NCBI GenBank assembly: GCA_937859595.1 | Contig: CALMAH010000024.1 | Coordinates: 62,001-126,000, forward strand | Source of the DNA: an uncultured Acidobacteriota bacterium | GTDB lineage: Bacteria; Acidobacteriota; Blastocatellia; Pyrinomonadales; Pyrinomonadaceae | DNA: 64,000 nucleotides | Direction of reading: 5' to 3' | In this document: positions 43,870 to 52,235 of the stretch, in pieces | Position numbering within the stretch: the first letter of the stretch is position 1 | Layout of the letters: every line of letters starts with the position of its first letter | Notes under the pieces: generated by a model | The model's input: only the letters and a program-made list of their open reading frames with translations | The model's database searches: none | Told to the model about the DNA's origin: nothing | Program-made: the position numbers and the translations under genes

Positions 43870-46800
43870 ATGATTATGGGTACGGCTTGTACCCGCCACA
43901 AGTTCCTCATTTATAAGCTCGATACACTGATCTACCCAGACGAATCTTCGGATCGCATCCTCACAGTCAATCAAATGAATCGTATTCAAGAAAAAGTCAA
44001 AGACATCGTTGAAGTACGACCGTACAGGGGTTTACGTGATTTTGTTGCTAATGCCCAGGAAACGCTGGAAAACTATTGCTTTACCGACGACACCTCAGCC
44101 TTGATGGCTAAATGGATCGGTGTCGCGACAACGGTTTCGCCTCAGAACGGGGCCGCTCTGGCGCTAGCGGGCTACCGGGGTGTTGGGAAAAGCCACTTTT
44201 TGGCCGCCTTCAGTTCGATCGTAGCCTTTCCGGAGCTTCGTTCGAAGGTCTCAGATTCACACGTTGCAGCGTCGGCGCAGGGTTTGCTAAGGCGTCATTA
44301 TCCGCTAGTGAATGTTCGGCGTGGCTCGAAGGATTCGCTTATCGAGGAACTAAAGGATGCGGTAAAGATCTCCTTCGGATCAGAATTGACGTTCGACGAA
44401 GATAGTCCGCGAGGGATCCTTGAAAAAGCGGTTCGAAACGCGGGCGACTTGCCCGTATTGGTGGTTATAGACACGGCCGTAGAACGCGGTAGCCGTGTTG
44501 CGAGGAACGACGGAGCACTGCTTGGTGAGGTCGCGGAGTATGCGAAGTCGGCCAATGTGATCGTTTGTGTTGCTCTGGATGATGATATTGCCGGTGCAGA
44601 CGGGTCGAATGCCGCGATCGTGCGGACGTTCAAGATCGATTACCTCGATCAGGAACACCTCTACAAGGTTGTAAACACACATATTTTTCCCAAGAACTCG
44701 CAAAGGGAATCGGTTATCACGGATATTTACCAGTTCTTTTGCAAGGTGGTCCCGAACTTTCGATGGAGCTCTCAGCGATTTACTTCGCTTTATCCCCTTC
44801 ATCCCGGAATAGTCGAAGTTGCTCCGTACGTCAGGCTGTATGTTCACGACTTTGCCTTGCTCAGCTTTGCTGCGGAAGCCGGGGAAAGGATCCTGGGCCG
44901 GCCCGCAAATTCGCTGATAGCGTTTGACGAAGTGTTTGACAAAGCCGAGGCAAGTCTTAGAAAGATCGATGATCTGGCGGATGCCTTTGCAGCCTATGAT
45001 CGCCTCAATTCGGAGGTTGTAGGGAAGATCCCAGTTATCCAAAGATTGCAGGCAAAGCTGATATTGAAAGCACTGCTTCTTCTGTCGTTGAACGGACGGG
45101 GGGCAAGCGCGGAAGATATCTGCTCCTGCATGCTCATTTTTGATGAGAACGATCCTAACAGATCGATAGAATCGGTTCGCGGCATCATCAGCTTATTTTC
45201 TGAGACCTTACCCGAGGACATTACGACCGTTGCAGATGAATCTGGCGAGACACTCTTCAGCTTTAGAGTAAGGGCAAAAGAGAATATCAACAGCGCTCTT
45301 GCTGAGGCCGTTGCGGCGATAGACAGGAGCAAGGCGTACGAAGTTGTCCGGTCGATAATGGAGGACAAATTCAGCGACCTGAATCCGTCCCCACTCGCTG
45401 AGAACCCTGCCTGTTCGGTAATGGACTGTGTAACGACGTGGAGGGGCGGACAAAGGCGCGGCAAGGTATTCTGGGTAGATAACGAGGATTCGGGCGCATA
45501 CATCAGTAAAAAGCGGCCTGAGGACCCGGTAGATTGGGAGGTCATCGTTGATCTTCGAGAAAACAGTGACATGCAGGTAGATCCAGATGGGGTCGAGGCA
45601 CGCGCGATCTGGCGAGCCGACCGATTCACACCCGAAGAGATCGACTCACTGCTAAAACACTATATCCTTCAAACCGAGGAAGACGTGGTTGCGAAGTATG
45701 GCGAGCATGTTCGAGCCTCGATACACACGCATCAGCTTGCCGCCGAGCGGATAGTGGAGCGTGCAATGCTCCTGAACGGCAACTTTACGGTTGGAGGCTT
45801 TGACTACAACTTCACGGACGAGGCACGTGCGGCTGATACGCTCTCAGACCTGCTGTCCGTGATGCTCGAACCGATGTTTGAGACGCGATTTCCTTTGCAT
45901 CCCCATTTTGGGGAACGGCTTGGAATGGCGGAGGTCTCGAAACTGGTCTCTGACTTTTATGTCGGTTCGCGGCAGAATTTGGAGGATGTTCAGCGATCGG
46001 CGCGAAACTTCTTCTTCCCGCTTGGGTTGGTCCGTTTTGTTGACGGCCGATACGTTCCGGAGGCTTTGGAAAATCTCGAAAAGCTGCCGGGGGTCATTGA
46101 AGTCTCAAATTTGCTGTCTTCCGCCGGAGACGGGAGCGTTTCGCTTTCGGCTATTTATTCGCACCTGAAACGTCCGCCTTACGGGTTGGTTCGCGAGGCT
46201 CAGCACTTGATCTTGTCTGCTCTTGTCGCGGAGAGAAAGATAGAATTCGTTACATCAAAGGGCGACCGCATAAACTCGCGATCGCTCGATCTGAAGATCA
46301 TCTGGGACGACATAGTCGGCGTTGCGAAGCCTTCTGATTCCGGGGTTTCTACAAAACGGCTTGTTGCCTGGGCCCAGACGATAACCGGCGACAGCTCGAT
46401 AAAGGCATGGACCACGTCAGAAGATGAAGCGAAGCTGAGGGCCTCGCTTAAAGATTGGCTTGATGAATGGGACAAGGCTGCATTGCTCGAAAAGATGGAT
46501 AAAGCCTCGGGAACCGAAATGACCACGACCATCTGGGCTGAGGGTTCGCGGCTAAAGAAAACGTTCGGAGCATTTGCAGAGGATCTTCGAACGAGTTTGG
46601 CCGGCGGAATATCGATCGATGGCGCCCTGGCGAGATTGTCGGAGGTCTTTCTGGATGACGATGGCGAGTATCGCCGGGCAACCCATGCCGCCACAGCAAT
46701 AGAGAACTATCTTTTCGCTGTTGAACTCAGATCGACGGTAATGAGATTTTTGTCTGCGAGCGAGCCGACCGGAGACGCAAAGCTTGAGGCCACCCGCGAA

Positions 46801-47523
46801 GCTCTGGTGCGAAGTATAGAAAGAGCATTGAAGCAGCCTGCGGAAGCCAGAAATCGAGAGGTCAGCTATTTATGGGCTCAATTCCACCGTGGATACAGCG
46901 AATCCTATGTTGCGGCACACGATGGAGTGCTTCGTTCCCACGATCTCCAGGAGAAATTCGACGAAATATTGCGGACGGATATCTGGTGGGAGTTTCGCCA
47001 TCTTTCCCAAATAACCGCACTGCGGACAGTCCATTGGCATAACTCGATGGATCTGATCAGGCGTCTCGGCCAGTTAGATTGCAGTTTTGACGTAACGGGC
47101 GCTATGGCAGAGAGTCCAAGCTGTTTTTGCCAATTCCGGCTCGCAGATGCGGAAAAGTGGCACAAGCTGCCGGATGAACTGTGGTCTGAGATATCGAGAG
47201 GCCAAGTTTCGATAAGAGACATGCTCCGGACACGGTCGAAAGAAATTGTTGAAAGGATCGATGACCTGATCGGCAAAACCGGCGTCAGCAAGGAGATCAA
47301 GGTGGCGGCCGGGGAGCTTTCTCGGCTGCTTCAATCCGGCTCGGATATACCCCGCCTAAACCTTGAGCAGCTTGATCTGTTGCGTCAGGTATTCGATGAA
47401 GTGTCTAATGGTTCCACAGCCGGCGACGGCTACACCGAGGAAAGGGCTTTTAAGGAAGAGTCACCGAAAGGGCATGCAGGCGTTTTTGAACCCAGCGAAA
47501 ACATGATACTGGTAGAAGTCTAA
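43870..47523 (+). CDS. Large BrxC/DUF6079-like P-loop ATPase
   Basis: 1217 residues if started at ATG 43870; ATG 43975 (MNRIQEKVKDIVEVRP) gives 1182 and may be the true start. The region before it holds palindromes and an extended -10. The N-terminal ATPase domain has Walker A GYRGVGKS (101-108) and a Walker B-like strand VLVVIDTA (196-203) in which the usual Glu after Asp is Thr. The architecture resembles the BREX protein BrxC/PglY and DUF6079: VEVRPYRGLRDFVANAQETLENY, then the nucleotide site, then about 1000 residues of mostly helical scaffold. No pglX, pglZ, brxA/B/L or restriction gene is nearby. Presumed nucleic-acid or defence related. Confidence 0.65.
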   Translation: MIMGTACTRHKFLIYKLDTLIYPDESSDRILTVNQMNRIQEKVKDIVEVRPYRGLRDFVANAQETLENYCFTDDTSALMAKWIGVATTVSPQNGAALALAGYRGVGKSHFLAAFSSIVAFPELRSKVSDSHVAASAQGLLRRHYPLVNVRRGSKDSLIEELKDAVKISFGSELTFDEDSPRGILEKAVRNAGDLPVLVVIDTAVERGSRVARNDGALLGEVAEYAKSANVIVCVALDDDIAGADGSNAAIVRTFKIDYLDQEHLYKVVNTHIFPKNSQRESVITDIYQFFCKVVPNFRWSSQRFTSLYPLHPGIVEVAPYVRLYVHDFALLSFAAEAGERILGRPANSLIAFDEVFDKAEASLRKIDDLADAFAAYDRLNSEVVGKIPVIQRLQAKLILKALLLLSLNGRGASAEDICSCMLIFDENDPNRSIESVRGIISLFSETLPEDITTVADESGETLFSFRVRAKENINSALAEAVAAIDRSKAYEVVRSIMEDKFSDLNPSPLAENPACSVMDCVTTWRGGQRRGKVFWVDNEDSGAYISKKRPEDPVDWEVIVDLRENSDMQVDPDGVEARAIWRADRFTPEEIDSLLKHYILQTEEDVVAKYGEHVRASIHTHQLAAERIVERAMLLNGNFTVGGFDYNFTDEARAADTLSDLLSVMLEPMFETRFPLHPHFGERLGMAEVSKLVSDFYVGSRQNLEDVQRSARNFFFPLGLVRFVDGRYVPEALENLEKLPGVIEVSNLLSSAGDGSVSLSAIYSHLKRPPYGLVREAQHLILSALVAERKIEFVTSKGDRINSRSLDLKIIWDDIVGVAKPSDSGVSTKRLVAWAQTITGDSSIKAWTTSEDEAKLRASLKDWLDEWDKAALLEKMDKASGTEMTTTIWAEGSRLKKTFGAFAEDLRTSLAGGISIDGALARLSEVFLDDDGEYRRATHAATAIENYLFAVELRSTVMRFLSASEPTGDAKLEATREALVRSIERALKQPAEARNREVSYLWAQFHRGYSESYVAAHDGVLRSHDLQEKFDEILRTDIWWEFRHLSQITALRTVHWHNSMDLIRRLGQLDCSFDVTGAMAESPSCFCQFRLADAEKWHKLPDELWSEISRGQVSIRDMLRTRSKEIVERIDDLIGKTGVSKEIKVAAGELSRLLQSGSDIPRLNLEQLDLLRQVFDEVSNGSTAGDGYTEERAFKEESPKGHAGVFEPSENMILVEV
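43878..43894. promoter_or_regulatory. Second palindrome at the start of the BrxC-like gene
   Basis: GGGTAC-GGCTT-GTACCC, a perfect 6-bp inverted repeat, inside the first codons if translation starts at 43870 or in the leader if it starts at 43975. It could hide the upstream start in RNA or be an operator. Confidence 0.4.
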
Positions 47524-47609
47524 GTGGCGAGCCGTTGCGTTCGGCAAATGCCCCTCGCTTCCGTCCATGTCGATTTCGTTTTAGCGGGTTGACAAGCTAA
47601 GGTAATGCC

Positions 47610-48500
47610 ATGAGAACGGTTTCGATCGTGGGTCTTGGCCGGGCAGGCGGAGCTATAGCCGTCGCACTCGACAAGGCAGGGTTCCAGATCGAGTTGGTCG
47701 TCTCGCGCGACCGTTCAGTCTCTCGAAAAAAGCTGGCTCAGCTTTCGCTGACGTCCGATCCGACTGTTTCGACGCTTGATGAAAGGACGCCGATCACGAG
47801 CTCGGTCGTTCTAGTTGCAGTGCCGGACCCTTTCATTGCCCAGACTGCTGAATTACTCTCCGAACGCATTAAGCAGGCTTCATGTGTACTGCACATTAGC
47901 GGTTCGCTCCCTTCGGACATTCTTTTGGGAAAGTTTGCCGGGTCGGTACCTGTCGGATCGTTTCATCCGCTAGTGTCCCTTAGTGACGCATCGACGGGGC
48001 GAAGTTCGTTCCAGGGGGCGTTTTTCTGTGTGGAGGGGGACGCCGAATCGGTCAAAATAGGTAATGAGTTAGCCATTGCTCTGGGCGGCAGGCCATTTAC
48101 GATCGAACCCAGAATGAAGCCGCTTTACCACGCGGCCGCGGTTATGGCGGCCGGACATGTCGTTGCACTTTTTGACCTTGCATGTGAAGTTCTTTCAAAG
48201 ACGGGCTTAGCCGGGCCTTCGCCGCCCGAGGTCCTGTGGCCACTCGTCGCGAGTGCAGTTGACAATCTAAGGGTACAGACGGCTTCCCGATCTCTTACCG
48301 GCAGTTTTGCCCGCGGGGATCTGGAAACGATAGAACGACATATCGACGCACTTCAAGGGGAAGGGCCTTTTTTGGCGCTTCAAGCTTATCGTTTATTGGG
48401 AGCTCATTCTGTAGATCTGGCGCGGGCCGAAGGGGTCGATGAGAATATCTGTCGGGCGATCATGGACGTACTGAATCTGGATAAAGAAATCGGCGAATGA
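47610..48500 (+). CDS. Rossmann-like plus DUF2520 protein
   Basis: 296 residues. N-terminal NAD(P)-binding fold with GLGRAGGAIA (8-17) and VVLVAVPDPFI; C-terminal all-helical DUF2520 domain (about 160-290) with YHAAAVMAAGHVVALFDLA. Related to 6-phosphogluconate dehydrogenase-like and F420-dependent reductase folds, but the substrate is unknown. In several bacteria this family sits near pantothenate genes; none is seen here. It begins the four-gene run with fur, a ferredoxin-like gene and a membrane protein; the next start is 14 bases after its stop. Confidence 0.85.
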   Translation: MRTVSIVGLGRAGGAIAVALDKAGFQIELVVSRDRSVSRKKLAQLSLTSDPTVSTLDERTPITSSVVLVAVPDPFIAQTAELLSERIKQASCVLHISGSLPSDILLGKFAGSVPVGSFHPLVSLSDASTGRSSFQGAFFCVEGDAESVKIGNELAIALGGRPFTIEPRMKPLYHAAAVMAAGHVVALFDLACEVLSKTGLAGPSPPEVLWPLVASAVDNLRVQTASRSLTGSFARGDLETIERHIDALQGEGPFLALQAYRLLGAHSVDLARAEGVDENICRAIMDVLNLDKEIGE

Positions 48501-48514
48501 TAAAATAATGGAGA

Positions 48515-49048
48515 ATGAGCACCGCCAACGAAAAATTCGCGGCTGAAAAGGAGATCCTCCTTAAGCACATCCAGTCGTCCGGGCTGCGACGTACCGCGCA
48601 GCGAGATCTTATTTTGGAGATCTTCCTGAGCACGGAGGACCACCTCACGAGCGAAGACCTTTACTGGCTTGTTCATAAGCAGGACCCTACGATAGGGAAC
48701 ACCACGGTTTACCGGACCCTAAAGCTGCTCACAGAGGCTGGATTGGCCAGAGAGGTGCGGTTTGGTGACAACAAGACCTACTACGAGCATCACTATGACC
48801 ACGAACATCACGATCATTTGATCTGCACGGTTTGCGGAAAGGTCACGGAGTTCTTTTCACAAGATATTGAGAGCCTTCAGGAGGAGATCGCCGAAAAACG
48901 TGGATTCACACTTTCCCATCATAGCCTTCGTATGTGGGGCGTTTGTTCGACTTGCCAAAAGGCGGACGCTGATATCGAGATGCCGCCCTCGGGTGCGCAG
49001 CCGAGGGTCAGAGTAAAGACAGCGGTTGGGGAACAGATGGCATCTTAG
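48515..49048 (+). CDS. fur: Fur-family metal-responsive repressor
   Basis: 177 residues. An N-terminal winged helix (about 10-85: [44 protein letters not shown]) is followed by a dimerisation domain. It has a metal-binding His/Asp-rich cluster [19 protein letters not shown] and a second CxxC in GVCSTCQ. The two CxxC pairs form the structural zinc site. Whether it senses Fe, Zn or peroxide cannot be told. The C-terminal 20 residues are an extension. A ferredoxin-like gene starts 4 bases later. Confidence 0.93.
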   Translation: MSTANEKFAAEKEILLKHIQSSGLRRTAQRDLILEIFLSTEDHLTSEDLYWLVHKQDPTIGNTTVYRTLKLLTEAGLAREVRFGDNKTYYEHHYDHEHHDHLICTVCGKVTEFFSQDIESLQEEIAEKRGFTLSHHSLRMWGVCSTCQKADADIEMPPSGAQPRVRVKTAVGEQMAS

Positions 49049-49052
49049 AATA

Positions 49053-49706
49053 ATGCAAGAGGTTTTCGTCAAATTTGCCGACAGTGAGTTATCTGGTGTC
49101 GTTCCGGTTGGTACATACGTAGCTGACTGCTTTTCGCGCTTCGGGTTTCGTCCTTTATCTCGCTGTTCGGGTGAGCTTGGCGAACACCACTGTAAGTTTG
49201 TTGCGATAGCAGGAGCGGCATTGTTATCAAAACCGACGGAAACAGAAGTGGAGTTTCTTGGCGGAAACGAAGGTGTAGAAAGTGTTCGTCTTGGGTGCCA
49301 GACCTTTTTTGAAGAACCGGGAGAGATAGAGATCAAAATGGAACACCAACCTGAGGAAGAAGAAGGAAAGAGCGACGAAGCTACGAATAACGGGTCCGGA
49401 AGCGAAAGTTATAGAGAGGTGTTTTCTAAGCTCCCCCTTGAAAAGAAGATCGCCGAACTCGCCCATCTCGAGGCAGTTGCATTCAATGAAACGGTTGCTT
49501 ACGTAATTAATTCGCCATACAAAGTGTTTGACAAGGTATTAGATGTATTCTCCGAGTTGGGGCTTAGAAAAGAGATGGCGGAAAGGGCCGCATCCGTGCC
49601 ACCGGAACATCGCACGGAGTCGGCCGACGGCGACCGCGGCGTCAAACAGGTAAGGAAGCGCAAACCAAAAAGCACTTCCGCGAATAGAGACAAAATGGGT
49701 GAGTAA
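49053..49706 (+). CDS. Ferredoxin-like protein with incomplete [2Fe-2S] ligand set
   Basis: 217 residues from ATG 49053, chosen because the ferredoxin fold begins at once. Residues 1-95 follow the [2Fe-2S] plant-type layout: VPVGTYVADC, RCSGELGEHHC, LLSKPTETE and RLGCQT. Aligned with C-x5-C-x2-C...C, three ligands are present (Cys38, Cys47, Cys82), but the second position is Glu44, followed by His45-His46. A charged linker leads to a helical C-terminal half (YREVFSKLPLEKKIAELAHLEAVAFNETVAYVINSPYKVFDKV). It may still bind a cluster using His or Glu, or may be structural. Co-transcribed with fur. Confidence 0.75.
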   Translation: MQEVFVKFADSELSGVVPVGTYVADCFSRFGFRPLSRCSGELGEHHCKFVAIAGAALLSKPTETEVEFLGGNEGVESVRLGCQTFFEEPGEIEIKMEHQPEEEEGKSDEATNNGSGSESYREVFSKLPLEKKIAELAHLEAVAFNETVAYVINSPYKVFDKVLDVFSELGLRKEMAERAASVPPEHRTESADGDRGVKQVRKRKPKSTSANRDKMGE

Positions 49707-50563
49707 TGGCCGATACCTCATTAGAGAAACGCGTTCCGTCAACGTTGAAGGACAAAACACAATATGTCCTCGCGTTCGGCGTTATTGCGTCGATGTTGGT
49801 TGTCGCTAACATCCCGGTTTTGGTGGTCTTCTTTTTTGGCGTCTTTGCTTATCTGGTGGTCAAGATCCTGGCTTCCGGTTCTAAGAGCGAGACCAGGGAG
49901 ATATTTGAATTCTATTTAGCAGCGAATGAGATGCTGCGAGAGGATGATCGGAAGTGGTTCGGGTTCGAATTGAATGAGGTGATCAGCCGAGGCGAGGGTA
50001 TCCTCCAAAGGATGAGTTCGGCCCCGCCGCTTGTTCATTTTGCGGTGGGAGCCCTTCATAAAAAGGCCGGTGACCACAGTTCGGCGGTAAAATATTTGTC
50101 GAATGTGATAGAGAGGGAAGGTGCGGACGAATCGGCATACGTGTACGCTACGCCGGAGCTTCGAAATTATGTAAAGATACTTCGCAAGATCGAACGGGAA
50201 CCGGTTGATGCTCCGCTTACATCGGCTGCGGTCCGTTCTTTGGAGCGGGCAAGAAAGTTGAGAGCCACAGCTATGCTGGAAGAGTGCAGGCGAAACCTGA
50301 ACGTAGTGGACATCGAAGGAACGGAGATAAAGGCTGAGGAGTCTTCTGATGCGACCCTGGAAAAGGTAGACAACACGTCAGTGATCTACGCTGAATTCGT
50401 CGATACCGATCGACCCGAGAACCACGACCAAACGTTTGAAGGCACATCAGATAATTCAGAGGGCCATCGATCAAGAGCCGGCAGGAAGAATTCAGACCCG
50501 TTTTCAAACCGCAAGCCGATCTCCGAAGTATTGCATGATATTTACGACAATAAGGTTTCGTAG
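49706..50563 (+). CDS. Membrane protein with TPR-like soluble part
   Basis: 285 residues. A hydrophobic region at about 20-58 (AFGVIASMLVVANIPVLVVFFFGVFAYLVV) could form two spans. A helical cytosolic region follows (EIFEFYLAANEMLREDDRKWFGFEL, then HFAVGALHKKAGDHSSAVKYLSNVIE, TPR-like), and an acidic, probably disordered C-terminus. No named family. Its ATG overlaps the previous stop by one base, so it is translationally coupled to the ferredoxin-like gene. Convergent with the MscS gene. Confidence 0.75.
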   Translation: MADTSLEKRVPSTLKDKTQYVLAFGVIASMLVVANIPVLVVFFFGVFAYLVVKILASGSKSETREIFEFYLAANEMLREDDRKWFGFELNEVISRGEGILQRMSSAPPLVHFAVGALHKKAGDHSSAVKYLSNVIEREGADESAYVYATPELRNYVKILRKIEREPVDAPLTSAAVRSLERARKLRATAMLEECRRNLNVVDIEGTEIKAEESSDATLEKVDNTSVIYAEFVDTDRPENHDQTFEGTSDNSEGHRSRAGRKNSDPFSNRKPISEVLHDIYDNKVS

Positions 50564-50580
50564 TAAGCGGTCAGCAGGTT

Positions 50581-52116
50581 TCATTTCTCGCCATCGAGGC
50601 CGAAAAATCGTTTTAGGGCATTGATTATGGGCTTGCGGTCAGCCTTTCTTTGCCCGTACATTGATTCGTGCAAAGGCTGTTCAAGCATCGGTTTGCGCTC
50701 CTCGATCGCGTCGCTGATGGACACGAGGATCTCGGGGTTGCTTTGAAAGACGGGACGCAACGCTTCTTTATCGACCTCGATAACCTCGGTCTCTTCCTCC
50801 GCCACTACAGAGGCGCTCCTGGCCTCGCCTGTCAAAAGGCTCATCTCGCCGAAAAAATCTCCGGGGCCAAGAGCTCCGATCTTGTTCAGTCGATCGGAAC
50901 GCACGTCCTTCAGTTGGATAGAGACCGATCCTGATGAGATCAGGAACATTGAATCACCGTCATCGCCCTGAACAACGATCGACTCGCCGGGTGCATAAAC
51001 CGAAACATTGGCCTTGGCCGCGATCCTTCCGATCTCCTTTTCAGAAAGCGAAGAGAAAAGATCGACCGAGCGAAGGTTTTCGGCCACCGCATCGGTCGTT
51101 TCCGCTGAGGTAGGTTGTGAGCGCTGCCGCTCGATGTGCACGGTCCTTGTCGGGAAGGCGAAATTAATACCCTCTCTGTTAAAGGCGTACCAGATACGCT
51201 GACGGATGGCGGCGTCGGTTTCCGGATGGCGCTTAAAATCTTCACACCAGTATTTGATCTCCCAGTCAATTCCGCTCTCTCCAAAGCCTCCGATGCGAAC
51301 GATCGGGCGGGGACGCCTTGCGACATTATCGATGTCCCCAATGGCCGAGCGGACGACGTTGATCGTTTTTACGGGGAAATCCGAATAAAGCGTGTTAAAT
51401 GTCACTACCCGTGCATTTAGATTGTCTCTCGGGGCTACCTCGATCGTCTCCTTTCCGAGAACGGAATTGCTGATCACCAGGAGACGGTTTTGGAAGGTCC
51501 GGATCTTGACCCCGCGCCACGTAACGGATTCGACGGTTCCCATCCCTCTGTTGGAGATGGATACGATGTCACCAACTTGGAACGGTTGATCCGCCTGCAG
51601 CGCGATACCGGCGAAAAGATTTCCGAGCGTGTCCTGAAGAGCCAGGCCGACGACGATGCCGATAATCGTCGAGCCTGTAAAGAGGGGGGCAAGGGGGACG
51701 TTAGGGTACTGGGTCTGAAAGATAACAAAGAAAGAAACGATGTAAACGATGATCGACAGAACGGTCTTTACAAGTGAGGCGATCTCAGATTGGGCAGCTG
51801 CGCGCAAGGCCGTTGTAAAGATAACGAACCACAACAACCGCACCGCTAGGATGACCATTGTCATCCAGAAGACGATGCGGAGCACCTTGAAAAGGCTTGC
51901 GACCAGGGAAGCGAAGGTTAATCCGAACAACTCGGCGGGAATCGCGTCCTGTGTTCGGGCCAACGTTCCGTCGGGATTGAGCGAAACTCCGTATGAATCG
52001 CCGATGTAGTTCCATAACGCAGATTCGATCAGCGGAAGAATAAAGAGGAGCAGGGACGTCGCCGCTATCAGGACGAGAAACAGAAGCAATCTTTTTCGTA
52101 TGGGGATCTCCGTCAT
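50581..52116 (-). CDS. MscS-type channel with C-terminal cyclic-nucleotide-binding domain
   Basis: 511 residues. Membrane helices lie near 9-27, 65-100 and 120-140. The MscS pore and beta domain (about 145-320) includes STIIGIVVGLALQDTLGNLFAGIALQADQPFQVGDIV. The C-terminal part (about 355-470) is a cNMP-binding fold: LFSSLSEKEIGRIA, VVQGDDGDSMFLISSGSV and the phosphate-binding cassette PGDFFGEMSLLTGEARSASVVA. Such fusions are known as bacterial cyclic-nucleotide-gated channels; here it would sit in the inner membrane. The nucleotide is not predictable. Divergent from ggt. Confidence 0.93.
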   Translation of the reverse strand: MTEIPIRKRLLLFLVLIAATSLLLFILPLIESALWNYIGDSYGVSLNPDGTLARTQDAIPAELFGLTFASLVASLFKVLRIVFWMTMVILAVRLLWFVIFTTALRAAAQSEIASLVKTVLSIIVYIVSFFVIFQTQYPNVPLAPLFTGSTIIGIVVGLALQDTLGNLFAGIALQADQPFQVGDIVSISNRGMGTVESVTWRGVKIRTFQNRLLVISNSVLGKETIEVAPRDNLNARVVTFNTLYSDFPVKTINVVRSAIGDIDNVARRPRPIVRIGGFGESGIDWEIKYWCEDFKRHPETDAAIRQRIWYAFNREGINFAFPTRTVHIERQRSQPTSAETTDAVAENLRSVDLFSSLSEKEIGRIAAKANVSVYAPGESIVVQGDDGDSMFLISSGSVSIQLKDVRSDRLNKIGALGPGDFFGEMSLLTGEARSASVVAEEETEVIEVDKEALRPVFQSNPEILVSISDAIEERKPMLEQPLHESMYGQRKADRKPIINALKRFFGLDGEK

Positions 52117-52235
52117 GATAGTTACCGGTGAAAGCCGCTTGCGATAATATAACCTATTGAAGCGAATAACAATCCGTTGATCGGCGTCGCGCGGCGAAAT
52201 TTTGAATCGGAAAGGCCGTTTGGTAAATTCATCCT

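Noticed and set aside
44380..45042. 220-codon open frame opposite the BrxC-like gene
   Set aside because: Shadow of the large ATPase gene.
43870..47523. Complete BREX defence island
   Set aside because: Only a BrxC-like gene is present; no other BREX component was found on either side.
47589..47594. Perfect TTGACA before the DUF2520 gene
   Set aside because: It lies only 16 bases from the start codon and no -10 fits downstream.
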